64,000 nucleotides of DNA from Canibacter oris. Its GTDB lineage: Bacteria; Actinomycetota; Actinomycetes; Actinomycetales; Microbacteriaceae. The notes under the pieces are model-generated. The model saw only the letters and a list, made by a program, of their open reading frames with translations, was not told the DNA's origin and did no database searches. Positions within the stretch are counted from its first letter, which is position 1. Each line of letters begins with the position of its first letter. The DNA lies in NCBI RefSeq assembly GCF_014197205.1, contig NZ_JACIFD010000007.1:1-64000 (forward strand), given 5' to 3'. This document shows, one piece after another, positions 56,439 through 64,000 of the stretch. The position numbers and the translations under genes were made by a program.

Positions 56439-57353
56439 CTAGTTATTTGCTTTGATGTCTGCCTGCACTTTTTCGAGTGACGCGGTGAGATCAGCTACCG
56501 GGGTCTGCAGCAGCACGGCGCTCCCACCAGAAACCTCTTGTAGACCATCCTGCACGGCCTTGGTGTTTTGGAAAATCTCTACCAGTTTCAGGTAGGTAGG
56601 GTTCGTGGCGTCTGCTTTTTTCGCGGCAAAGATGTTAACGTACGGTAAAGCGCTAGCGTCTTCTGGGTTGTCACTAAAGAGCGCGTCGCTAAACTCCAAC
56701 CCGGCCTTGGTTACGAAGTCGTTGTTAACAATGGCGCCATCAACGTCTTTGATGGATGCCGCGGTGAATGAGGCATCAACCTCGGTGACTTTCACCTTTG
56801 ACTCGGCGGTTATGATGTCATCCGGGGTTGAGAAAATGGTTCCGCCGTTTTCCAGCTTCAACAGGCCTGCCTGCTGCAGTACGAGCAGTGCCCGCGCCCT
56901 GTTAGACTCATCAGCAGGGATAGCGATGGTTGCACCCTGCGGAATATCTGTTACTGCTTTGTGCTTCTCAGAGAACAGCGCCAGTGGGTAGATTGCGGTG
57001 GAGCCGATGGGCACGAGGTCATCACCGCTAGCTACGTTGTGCTGAGCAAGATAAACAATGTGCTGGAACTGATTAAGGTGCAGCTCCCCCGCGCTTAGAG
57101 CCGGATTTGGCTGGTTGTAGTCCGAAAAATCTACGATTTCAACAGTGATGCCTTCAGCTTTTGCGGCAGCTGTGTAAGTATCCCAGTAAGGGTCGCTTGC
57201 TCCCACAACACCAATCTTTACGGTTTCATTGGTAGCAGTGGCTTCTGTCTTGATGTCTGCCGGAGCTGCGTTGTTATCACTTGTGCAGCCGGTGAGCAGC
57301 AGTGCAGCCGCAGCCGCACCCGCAGCCCAAGATGCGATTTTTTTAATAGCCAT
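56439..57353 (-). CDS. metQ: Methionine-binding lipoprotein
   Basis: The extracellular substrate-binding protein of the importer. The N-terminus KKIASWAAGAAAAALLLTGC is a lipoprotein signal with the lipobox LTGC. The mature part begins with an acidic TSDNNAA linker, then VKIGVVGASDPYWDTYTAAA and FNQFQHIVYL-like binding segments (LNQFQHIVYLAQHN). ATG 57351-57353 is preferred to one three codons upstream, because AAAGGA is at a better distance. It heads the metQNI operon. Confidence 0.92.
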   Translation of the reverse strand: MAIKKIASWAAGAAAAALLLTGCTSDNNAAPADIKTEATATNETVKIGVVGASDPYWDTYTAAAKAEGITVEIVDFSDYNQPNPALSAGELHLNQFQHIVYLAQHNVASGDDLVPIGSTAIYPLALFSEKHKAVTDIPQGATIAIPADESNRARALLVLQQAGLLKLENGGTIFSTPDDIITAESKVKVTEVDASFTAASIKDVDGAIVNNDFVTKAGLEFSDALFSDNPEDASALPYVNIFAAKKADATNPTYLKLVEIFQNTKAVQDGLQEVSGGSAVLLQTPVADLTASLEKVQADIKANN

Positions 57354-57373
57354 GATGTTCATATCCTTTCAGA

Positions 57374-57392
57374 ACTAGAAGTTACTTCTAGT
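57374..57392. promoter_or_regulatory. Palindrome upstream of metQ, candidate operator
   Basis: ACTAGAAGTTACTTCTAGT is a perfect palindrome around a 3-nt centre, 21 nt before the metQ start, where a repressor would block the promoter or early transcript. Methionine-pathway repressors of actinobacteria (for example McbR of Corynebacterium) use palindromes of related but not identical form. Confidence 0.5.
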
Positions 57393-57463
57393 GTGCAGAA
57401 TTTTTAGGCACGGTGCACCTTGAGCTGTAACAAAGTGCAACATAGGCTGGGCAAAAATAATGA

Positions 57464-57489
57464 ACCCCGCACCTGTAAAGGTGCGGGGT
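57464..57489 (-). terminator. Terminator downstream of the membrane protein gene
   Basis: A perfect 11-bp stem ACCCCGCACCT/AGGTGCGGGGT (57464-57474 with 57479-57489), 20 nt after the stop of the gene at 57509, followed on the minus strand by a T-rich stretch. Confidence 0.75.
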
Positions 57490-57508
57490 CACAATGGGAT
57501 ATATTAAC

Positions 57509-57910
57509 TTATGCCTGCTGCTTCAGCTTGTTTGAACCAACAACGAAGAAAACACCGATTAGAGTCAGCAGCACGAAGCTACCAAACATTGCTGGAGCCA
57601 GAGTGCTGAAGTCTACACCCAGCGGCATGAGAGCCTGGTAACCGACCACACTGTTGATGATAGCCCAAGCAATGATACCCATACCCAGGCCCCGGATGAT
57701 GCCGGCTGCGCTAGGAGATGCAGACTTCACGATAGCGAAAATGCCGATTGCGATCAGCGCTACCGCTGCGATTACCTCCATGTACTTCAGGTATGCAAGC
57801 CCTGCTGGGAGCTCCTGAGCAATGTTAGAGATGAACTGCAAGAAACCACGAATAATTGCGATAATACCGCCGGCCAGAACCAGGCCGCTACGCTTTACTT
57901 GATTAGTCAT
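57509..57910 (-). CDS. Small hypothetical membrane protein
   Basis: A 133-residue protein with four hydrophobic helices (about 8-28, 39-57, 63-85 and 100-125 from ATG 57910) and a lysine-rich C-terminus KLKQQA. I do not recognise a family with confidence. The start is unsure: the frame is open to 57943 with other ATGs at 57922 and 57943, and none has a clear ribosome site. It lies between the metQNI operon and tRNA-Met on the same strand, with its own terminator. Confidence 0.65.
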   Translation of the reverse strand: MTNQVKRSGLVLAGGIIAIIRGFLQFISNIAQELPAGLAYLKYMEVIAAVALIAIGIFAIVKSASPSAAGIIRGLGMGIIAWAIINSVVGYQALMPLGVDFSTLAPAMFGSFVLLTLIGVFFVVGSNKLKQQA

Positions 57911-57948
57911 ACAAAGAAGCATAGCACACAATTTGTGTTTCAAACCAG

Positions 57949-57985
57949 AAAAACCCTCGAACTTCCGCAGAAATTCAAGGGTTTT
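57949..57985 (-). terminator. tRNA-Met terminator, near-identical to the tRNA-Lys terminator
   Basis: A 12-bp stem with one mismatch, starting 3 nt after the tRNA 3' end and ending in TTTTT on the minus strand. It differs at one of 36 positions from 35206-35241, including the loop. Confidence 0.88.
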
Positions 57986-57988
57986 CGG

Positions 57989-58062
57989 TGGGGAGTGTGG
58001 GGCTTGAACCCACGACCGGCGGATTATGAGTCCGCTGCTCTAACCGACTGAGCTAACCCCCC
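57989..58062 (-). tRNA. tRNA with anticodon CAT, probably elongator tRNA-Met
   Basis: A 74-nt cloverleaf on the minus strand: acceptor GGGGGGT/ACTCCCC, D arm GCTC..GAGC, anticodon stem GCGGA/TCCGC with loop CTCATAA (anticodon CAT), T arm GTGGG-TTCAAGC-CCCAC. The first acceptor pair is closed, so it is not initiator tRNA. A lysidine-modified tRNA-Ile2 has the same gene anticodon and cannot be excluded without comparison. Confidence 0.9.
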
Positions 58063-58117
58063 CGTGTGAGCCAGTAAAGCCGCAGCTAAACTGTGCACCA
58101 AAAAAAGTTTAGCGTAT

Positions 58118-59098
58118 CTAAGTGATCTCGAGGGAGTTTTTACCCACTTGTGGATGGAATTTAGAAATTGTAAGCACCCCAAACAGTGCTACTGCACCGG
58201 AAATCACAAACATCACAAACGCCCACCACGGTGCACTGCTGGCCTCTCCGAGCACCAAAATACCAATCAGCACCGCCACCAGCGGATCAATTACTGTTAA
58301 ACCCGCAATCACTAAATCAGGAGGCCCACACGAATGTGCATTTTGAACATAAATCATGCCAAGCGCCGCACCTAAAATCAGGCAAGCTACCGCAATCCAG
58401 GTGAGAACTTCAACATCTCCTTGTTGGAAACGAGAAATCACAGTTTTAGCGAGAGTTGCGACAAAAGCGTATAGGATGCCTGCACCAATAACATAGACAA
58501 GTGGATTTGGTTTTTTACGAAGCAAAGAAATTGCCGCGATCAAAAGCAAAACACTGCCCGCGAAAATAGCCAGAATCGTGATTAACTGCTGATCTTTTAC
58601 TCGCACGTCACGCGCGGTGAACGCCGCAACCGTCACAAACACCACAACCCCGATAACGCACAACAGAATCGCGCTACGCACCCGCTTTGGCAGTCTTATA
58701 CCAGACATTTTCGCGTTCAAAACCGCGGTTACAACCAGCGCCACCACGCCCAACGGCTGCACCACAACCAGCGGTGCTAAACTCAACGCTACAATCTGCA
58801 GACACACCGCCAGAGCGAGCATCAGTGATCCGCTGAGCCACGAGGGGCGTGACATAAGCCTTTTTACGTGTGCACCAGACAGCCCGGTTGCGGCACTCTC
58901 CTGCGTCAGCTGCTCAACCTTATTCAACCCACGCGACTGATACTGGGTGCCTACGCTCATTAACACTGCGCCGCAGATGGCCACAGCAATCCCCAGGAGT
59001 TGCTTACCCGTTAAATGCAGCGGATCGACATCCTGCGCAAAGACCACCGCTGCAAAAACGCCAGGAAACAGCAAATACCACAACAGCGCAGCACGCAT
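58118..59098 (-). CDS. DMT family transporter-like membrane protein
   Basis: A 326-residue protein with nine to ten hydrophobic helices in two similar halves, the form of drug/metabolite transporters. Segments such as SLAPLVVVQPLGVVALVVTA and IDPLVAVLIGILVLGEA match EamA/NIPA-like proteins. Substrate is unknown. The ATG at 59096-59098 shares one base with the gmk stop (TGATG), so it is coupled to gmk at the end of the carB-pyrF-gmk run. Confidence 0.83.
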   Translation of the reverse strand: MRAALLWYLLFPGVFAAVVFAQDVDPLHLTGKQLLGIAVAICGAVLMSVGTQYQSRGLNKVEQLTQESAATGLSGAHVKRLMSRPSWLSGSLMLALAVCLQIVALSLAPLVVVQPLGVVALVVTAVLNAKMSGIRLPKRVRSAILLCVIGVVVFVTVAAFTARDVRVKDQQLITILAIFAGSVLLLIAAISLLRKKPNPLVYVIGAGILYAFVATLAKTVISRFQQGDVEVLTWIAVACLILGAALGMIYVQNAHSCGPPDLVIAGLTVIDPLVAVLIGILVLGEASSAPWWAFVMFVISGAVALFGVLTISKFHPQVGKNSLEIT

Positions 59099-59976
59099 CA
59101 GCTGTGCCCTCGCATCACCTGCACCAGCTGTTCAGCAGCATCGGCAACCACGTCATTCACGATAACCACATCAAACTCGGAGGCAGCAGCCATCTCCACC
59201 TTGGCAGTGCTGAGACGACGTTCCTGCTCATCAGGAGATTCGGTGCCGCGCCCGGTCAGGCGTGAAACTAACTCCTCCCAGCTCGGAGGCGCTAAGAACA
59301 CCAGTTGGGCGGCCGGATCCGCAGCCCGCACTTGCCTGGCGCCCTGCAGATCAATCTCTAACAGCACCAAATAGCCCGCTGCTGCCGCGTCAAACAGCGG
59401 CTGCTTCGGTGTGCCGTAACGATGCACCCCGTGCACAGTGGCCCACTCCAGCAGTTCGTTCTGCGCTAGCATCCGGTCAAATTCGGCATCCGACACGAAG
59501 TAATAGTGTTCGCCGTCAATTTCACCAGGCCGCGGCGCGCGAGTTGTTGCAGACACCGACAACCGCACCTGCGGGTAATGCTGCTTCAGATAGCTCACGA
59601 CTGTGCCCTTACCAACAGCGGTTGGGCCAGCCAGCACCGTAATCTGCGGCTTGTCGGCGACACCGTTGCGGGCGTTCAGCCAGGTAACCAAGCGGGCACG
59701 CTGCTTACCGCCCAACCCCCCGAGCCGTTTTTTCTCGGAAATTTTGAGGTCTTCCAGCACGCGGCGCATTTTCACCTCGCCAATGCCTGGCAACATCAGC
59801 AGCATCTCTTTCACCCGCAGCCGGGCTGCGGGATGTTCCTCATCGCGGCCAAGCTCCACCAGTTTCAGGGCGCTCAGCTCCCCGCGGCGCAGTTTTTCTT
59901 TCAGCTCCGCGCGCTCCTGTCGCGCCTGCACTGCGGCACGACTCGCGGCGACGCGATCCACCTCTGGCATTTGCAT
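59098..59976 (-). CDS. gmk: Fusion of actinobacterial integration host factor (mIHF) and guanylate kinase
   Basis: The 292-residue protein joins two units that are separate genes in Streptomyces and Mycobacterium. Residues 1 to about 105 are mIHF-like: a long basic helix, then the helix-two-turn-helix [18 protein letters not shown] and [15 protein letters not shown] that bind DNA. Residues about 112-292 are guanylate kinase (GMP to GDP): P-loop [31 protein letters not shown] for GMP, and [11 protein letters not shown]. The ATG at 59976 overlaps the pyrF stop (TAATG) and has GAGG 7 nt upstream. Confidence 0.9.
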   Translation of the reverse strand: MQMPEVDRVAASRAAVQARQERAELKEKLRRGELSALKLVELGRDEEHPAARLRVKEMLLMLPGIGEVKMRRVLEDLKISEKKRLGGLGGKQRARLVTWLNARNGVADKPQITVLAGPTAVGKGTVVSYLKQHYPQVRLSVSATTRAPRPGEIDGEHYYFVSDAEFDRMLAQNELLEWATVHGVHRYGTPKQPLFDAAAAGYLVLLEIDLQGARQVRAADPAAQLVFLAPPSWEELVSRLTGRGTESPDEQERRLSTAKVEMAAASEFDVVIVNDVVADAAEQLVQVMRGHS

Positions 59977-60821
59977 TACATTACCTCAGCTATCTCTTCA
60001 GACTTCGCTTTGATACGAGCGGTAAGCTGCGCTGGATCACCCGCCAGCACGCCGCGCGACTCGTTCGGAATCACGCCCTGGCTGAGCTCTCCGAATAGCC
60101 GCTTGAGATCTTGCAACCGCGCGCCCTGCGCGCCAAAACCGGGAGCCAGAATCGGCAGCACACTGTTGCTCGGCAACGGTCGCCCGGTGTCGATGCCATA
60201 ATCAGGAAGCTGCACAGTGGCTCCGAGAACCACCCCGATGCGCCCCACCGGTGCGTAGTGGGCGGCGTTTTCCGCATCTACCGCGGCAATCACCGCGGCC
60301 GCCACGGTCTGCTCATCTGCCCGCACAGCCTGCTGAGTTGCAGCAGCTTCGGGGTTGCTGGTGGCGGCGAGCACAAAAATTCCCTTATCGTGCTGGTGCG
60401 CCAATTCCAGCCCGCCAGCGAGCGAACCAAACCCCTGATACGCTGCGGCGGTCATGGCATCGGCCTCCAGCGGGCTGCCGGGAGTGAGCCAGGCTGCCGC
60501 ATATGCGGTGAAGGTGGATCCGATGTCGCCGCGTTTCACATCCGCGATGATCGGAATGCCGGCGGCGCGCGCATCCGCAAAAATGCGCTCCAAGGCTACG
60601 AAGCCGGCGCTGCCGAAACGCTCGAAGAACGCGATCTGCGGCTTTAGTGCCAGTACCTGCGCAGCAGCCGCGGCGGCGACCACTTTACGCCCAAAAGTTT
60701 CTGCCCCCTGGGCAGAATCTGGCAGGTTCCAGTCGGCGAGCAGGAACTGGTGTGGGTCGATACCCACACACAGTCGCTGCCCAGCCGCAAACCCAGCTGC
60801 AAGAGCTTTGCTGAAACCCAT
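59976..60821 (-). CDS. pyrF: Orotidine 5'-phosphate decarboxylase
   Basis: PyrF makes UMP from OMP, the last step of de novo pyrimidine synthesis. The 281-residue protein is the longer type 2 form seen in actinobacteria: [22 protein letters not shown], the catalytic Lys/Asp motif [11 protein letters not shown], and [10 protein letters not shown]. The ATG at 60819-60821 follows the carB stop by one base; an open extension to 60866 is rejected. It overlaps the gmk fusion by one base. Confidence 0.95.
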   Translation of the reverse strand: MGFSKALAAGFAAGQRLCVGIDPHQFLLADWNLPDSAQGAETFGRKVVAAAAAAQVLALKPQIAFFERFGSAGFVALERIFADARAAGIPIIADVKRGDIGSTFTAYAAAWLTPGSPLEADAMTAAAYQGFGSLAGGLELAHQHDKGIFVLAATSNPEAAATQQAVRADEQTVAAAVIAAVDAENAAHYAPVGRIGVVLGATVQLPDYGIDTGRPLPSNSVLPILAPGFGAQGARLQDLKRLFGELSQGVIPNESRGVLAGDPAQLTARIKAKSEEIAEVM

Positions 60822-60822
60822 G

Positions 60823-63800
60823 TTAGTGAGCGCTCTCTGCAACACGAGCTGCGCGCTCTGCCGCATATTCCTGCAGGCTCTTCACCGCGAACGGTTCATC
60901 CTTCGCGCTGAGCGCGGCAACAACCGCGGTGAGCTCTGAAATAGTGGTGAAAATCGGCTTGTCTGCGGTTACCGCCGCGGCACGAATCTCGTAGCCGTCA
61001 GCGCGCTCCGCCTGCCCTGATGGGGTGTTGACCACCAGGTCAACCTCGCCACGCTCCAGCAGCGACACGATAGATGGGTGCTCAAAATCACTCTCGGAGT
61101 GCTTGCTAACCAGCTCTGACGGCACGCCGTTGCGGGCCAGCACCACCTGGGTGCCGCGGGTTGTGAGCAGCTTGTAGCCCATTTCCACCAGACGTCGCGC
61201 CGGCATTACTACGCCGCGCTTATCACGGTCTGCAACCGAGATGAAGATGGTACCGCCCGCAGGCAGAGTGCTGCCCGCACCCGCCTGGCTCTTCGCGAAC
61301 GCGCGTGGGAAATCAACATCCATGCCCATAACCTCACCGGTTGAGCGCATTTCCGGCCCGAGCAGAGCGTCAACTGACTTACCCTCTGCGGTGCGGAAAC
61401 GTTTAAACGGCAGCACAGCTTCTTTCACAGCAACCGGGGCGTCAAGCGGCACCTGGGTGCCGTCAGCAGCCGGCAGGAAGCCACTTTCCAGCAGCTCTGC
61501 GATGCTCTCCCCAACCATAATGCGGCTGGCAGCTTTGGCGAGCGGAATGCCGAGCGCCTTAGACACGAATGGCACGGTGCGGCTGGCGCGTGGGTTTGCC
61601 TCGATCACAAACAGCTGCCCCTGCGCGAACGCAAACTGCACGTTCAACAGGCCTTTCACTCCGATGCCGCGCGCAATCGCTTCGGTTGCGGCAATCACCT
61701 GCTGAATCTGGGCATCGCCGAGTGACACCGGTGGCAGGGTGCAGCTAGAGTCACCGGAGTGCACGCCGGCCTCTTCAATATGCTCCATAATGCCGCCCAT
61801 GTACATTTGCTCACCGTCAAACAGTGCATCAACGTCAATCTCGGTGGCGTCATCAAGGAAGTAGTCAACCAAAAGCGGCTGGCCGGGGCCAATCAGCGCG
61901 TGTTCCGCGATCCGCTCAAAGTAGTCGCGCAGCCCCGCCTCAGAGTAAATAATCTCCATGCCACGGCCGCCGAGTACGAATGATGGGCGCACCAGCACCG
62001 GGTATCCGATCTCGGTGGCAATCTTCAGCGCCCCGGCCTCAGTTGTTGCGGTGCCGTGCTTTGGCGCGAGCAAACCAGCCTGCGCCAGGATTTCACCGAA
62101 AGCGCCACGCTCTTCCGCCAAATCAATAGCGTCTGGGGTGGTGCCGAGAATCGGAATCCCGGCTTCCTGCAGTGGCTTTGCGAGACCCAGCGCGGTCTGC
62201 CCACCGAGCTGCACCACAACGCCCAACACTTTGCCGGACTGCTGCTCGGCGTGAATCACCTCCAGCACATCCTCCAGCGTCAGTGGCTCAAAGTAAAGCC
62301 GGTCCGAGGTATCGTAGTCGGTGGACACGGTCTCAGGGTTGCAGTTGATCATTACGGTCTCGTAGCCCGCATCGCTCAGCGCGAAGGAAGCGTGCACACA
62401 AGAGTAGTCAAACTCCACACCCTGACCGATACGGTTCGGGCCAGAGCCGAGGATAATAATCTTCTCGCGCTGTGACGGCGCAACCTCGGTCTCCAAATCA
62501 TAAGAGCTGTAGTGGTAAGGGGTTAGCGCGGGGAACTCACCCGCGCAGGTGTCTACGGTCTTGTAAACCGGACGCAGCCCTATACCGTGCCGCAGGCCCC
62601 GCACCTCAGCTTCGCTCATACCGCGCAGCTGCCCGATCTGAATATCGCTGAAACCATGGTTCTTCGCGGTGCGCAACAGCTGCTCATCAAGCCGCTCAGC
62701 TGCCTGAATTTCAGCTGCAACCTCGTTAATCAACTGAATTTGATCGAGGAACCACGGATCAATATCACAAGCCGCGTAGACCTCTTCGATGCTCGCGCCT
62801 AAGCGCAGCGCCTGCTGCACAGCGACAATGCGACCATCTGTCGGGCGCTTGATACTTTCTAGCAGCTCAGCAACGCTGCGAGACTCCTCGCCCCAGTGGA
62901 AACTGGTGCCGCGCTTTTCAAGCGAACGCAGCGACTTTTGCAGTGCGGTCGTAAAGTTACGGCCAATCGCCATCGCCTCACCAACAGACTTCATGGTGGT
63001 TGTCAGAGTATCGTCAGCCGCAGGGAACTTCTCAAACGCAAAGCGCGGGGTCTTTACCACAACATAGTCGATGGTCGGCTCGAAGCTGGCTGGAGTCTTC
63101 TCGGTGATGTCGTTAGGAATCTCGTCGAGGCGGTAGCCGATAGCCAGTTTTGCAGCAATCTTCGCGATCGGGAACCCGGTAGCTTTAGAAGCCAGCGCGC
63201 TGGAGCGAGACACGCGCGGGTTCATCTCAATCACGATGATACGCCCGGTTTGTGGATCCACAGCAAACTGAATGTTGCAGCCACCGGTGTCTACGCCCAC
63301 GCGCCGAATAATGTCGATGCCGATGTCGCGCAGCTTCTGGAACTCGCGGTCGGTGAGAGTAAGAGCTGGAGCCACGGTGATGGAGTCGCCGGTGTGCACG
63401 CCAACCGCATCAACGTTTTCGATTGAACACACCACAACGGTGTTGTCGGCGGTATCGCGCATCAGTTCTAGCTCGTACTCTTTCCAGCCGAGAATGGACT
63501 CTTCGAGCAACACTTCGGTGGTTGGGCTGTAGTGCAGGCCGTCGCCTGCGATGCGAATCAGATCTTCCTCGTTGTAGGCAAAGCCTGAGCCCAGACCACC
63601 CATGGTGAAAGATGGCCGCACCACAACCGGGTAGCCGAGGTCAAGCGCCGCAGCTTTCGCCTCTTCGAGGCTGTGCACAATTGCGGAGCGTGCCACATCA
63701 GCACCCGCTGCCAGCACCAGGTCTTTAAAGATTTGGCGGTCTTCGCCGCGCTCAATCGCATCAACCTTAGCGCCGATGAGCTCTACCCCGTGCTTGTCGA

Positions 63801-64000
63801 GAATGCCGCGCTTGTGCAGCTCGATAGCGGCGTTCAGCGCAGTCTGCCCGCCGAGAGTTGGCAGAATTGCGTCAGGGCGCTCCTTAATGATGATTGACTC
63901 AATAACCTCCGGGGTGATTGGTTCCACGTAGGTGGCGTCCGCAAAATCCGGGTCGGTCATAATCGTCGCCGGGTTGGAATTGATAAGAATCACGCGGACG
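60823..64000 (-). CDS. carB: Carbamoyl phosphate synthase large subunit, 5' end outside window
   Basis: CarB makes carbamoyl phosphate for pyrimidine and arginine synthesis. About 1058 residues are visible, lacking roughly the first 50. The first ATP-grasp half has [11 protein letters not shown] and [17 protein letters not shown]; the second half begins after [22 protein letters not shown] and has [12 protein letters not shown] and [14 protein letters not shown]. The C-terminal MGS-like allosteric domain holds the [13 protein letters not shown] and NTPSGQ segments. A GTG at 63993 is internal. The carB-pyrF-gmk order is a standard actinobacterial nucleotide operon. Confidence 0.96.
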   Translation of the reverse strand, partial: VRVILINSNPATIMTDPDFADATYVEPITPEVIESIIIKERPDAILPTLGGQTALNAAIELHKRGILDKHGVELIGAKVDAIERGEDRQIFKDLVLAAGADVARSAIVHSLEEAKAAALDLGYPVVVRPSFTMGGLGSGFAYNEEDLIRIAGDGLHYSPTTEVLLEESILGWKEYELELMRDTADNTVVVCSIENVDAVGVHTGDSITVAPALTLTDREFQKLRDIGIDIIRRVGVDTGGCNIQFAVDPQTGRIIVIEMNPRVSRSSALASKATGFPIAKIAAKLAIGYRLDEIPNDITEKTPASFEPTIDYVVVKTPRFAFEKFPAADDTLTTTMKSVGEAMAIGRNFTTALQKSLRSLEKRGTSFHWGEESRSVAELLESIKRPTDGRIVAVQQALRLGASIEEVYAACDIDPWFLDQIQLINEVAAEIQAAERLDEQLLRTAKNHGFSDIQIGQLRGMSEAEVRGLRHGIGLRPVYKTVDTCAGEFPALTPYHYSSYDLETEVAPSQREKIIILGSGPNRIGQGVEFDYSCVHASFALSDAGYETVMINCNPETVSTDYDTSDRLYFEPLTLEDVLEVIHAEQQSGKVLGVVVQLGGQTALGLAKPLQEAGIPILGTTPDAIDLAEERGAFGEILAQAGLLAPKHGTATTEAGALKIATEIGYPVLVRPSFVLGGRGMEIIYSEAGLRDYFERIAEHALIGPGQPLLVDYFLDDATEIDVDALFDGEQMYMGGIMEHIEEAGVHSGDSSCTLPPVSLGDAQIQQVIAATEAIARGIGVKGLLNVQFAFAQGQLFVIEANPRASRTVPFVSKALGIPLAKAASRIMVGESIAELLESGFLPAADGTQVPLDAPVAVKEAVLPFKRFRTAEGKSVDALLGPEMRSTGEVMGMDVDFPRAFAKSQAGAGSTLPAGGTIFISVADRDKRGVVMPARRLVEMGYKLLTTRGTQVVLARNGVPSELVSKHSESDFEHPSIVSLLERGEVDLVVNTPSGQAERADGYEIRAAAVTADKPIFTTISELTAVVAALSAKDEPFAVKSLQEYAAERAARVAESAH

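Overview
The window comes from the chromosome of an actinobacterium, most likely a Micrococcales/Microbacteriaceae-type organism with a compact, moderately GC-rich genome. The evidence is the gene set: an SepH-type (DUF3071) division protein, DUF3710 next to dut, DUF4193, DUF3093, DUF4191, a PAC2-family protein, a SigA with an Ala/Lys/Thr-rich N-terminus, glnA1-glnE-glnA2, homodimeric AceE, a FasR-fabD-fabH-acpP-fabF type II fatty acid operon, an actinobacterial IHF domain fused to guanylate kinase, and frequent GTG/TTG starts. The species cannot be fixed from the sequence alone.

Layout. 0-5.3 kb: end of a FadJ-like beta-oxidation protein, metK, aconitase. 5.6-9.1 kb: DUF3710, dut, small actinobacterial proteins, sepH. 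9.1-17.8 kb: a phosphodiesterase-like protein, convergent parC/parE, sigA, PAC2 protein. 18-21.5 kb: lpd and the 2-oxoacid dehydrogenase E2, then an orphan gene. 21.5-31.1 kb: nitrogen assimilation (glnA1, glnE, glnA2), RNase P RNA, a coiled-coil protein with a decayed zinc ribbon, Nif3. 31.2-35.2 kb: long-type GAPDH, universal stress protein, hisN, tRNA-Lys. 35.5-42.0 kb: a type II-C CRISPR-Cas locus. 42.0-49.5 kb: APC permease, M3 peptidase, tRNA-Val, peroxiredoxin, aceE. 49.6-54.5 kb: fasR and the fab operon. 54.6-57.4 kb: methionine ABC importer. 57.5-64 kb: a membrane protein, tRNA-Met, a DMT transporter, mIHF-Gmk fusion, pyrF and a carB fragment. lpd, the E2 and aceE together supply the three activities of pyruvate dehydrogenase; their product feeds the fab genes.

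The most notable region is the CRISPR-Cas locus. It has 27 repeats (one degenerate) and 26 spacers of exactly 28 nt, cas2 and cas1 intact, a tracrRNA with a recognisable promoter and terminator, and a cas9 broken by an apparent one-base loss in an A-run at 40703-40706. Spacer 16 (36496-36523) is identical over all 28 nt to the start of lpd in this same window (18078-18105). A self-targeting spacer against an essential gene together with a frameshifted cas9 suggests an interference-dead system, unless the frameshift is a sequencing error and the target lacks a PAM. An inverted tRNA-Lys fragment lies directly against the degenerate end of the array, about 280 bp from the intact tRNA-Lys, which hints at how the locus was assembled.

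All matches were found by reading. No database or alignment program was used, and family names rest on recognised motifs, length and gene order.
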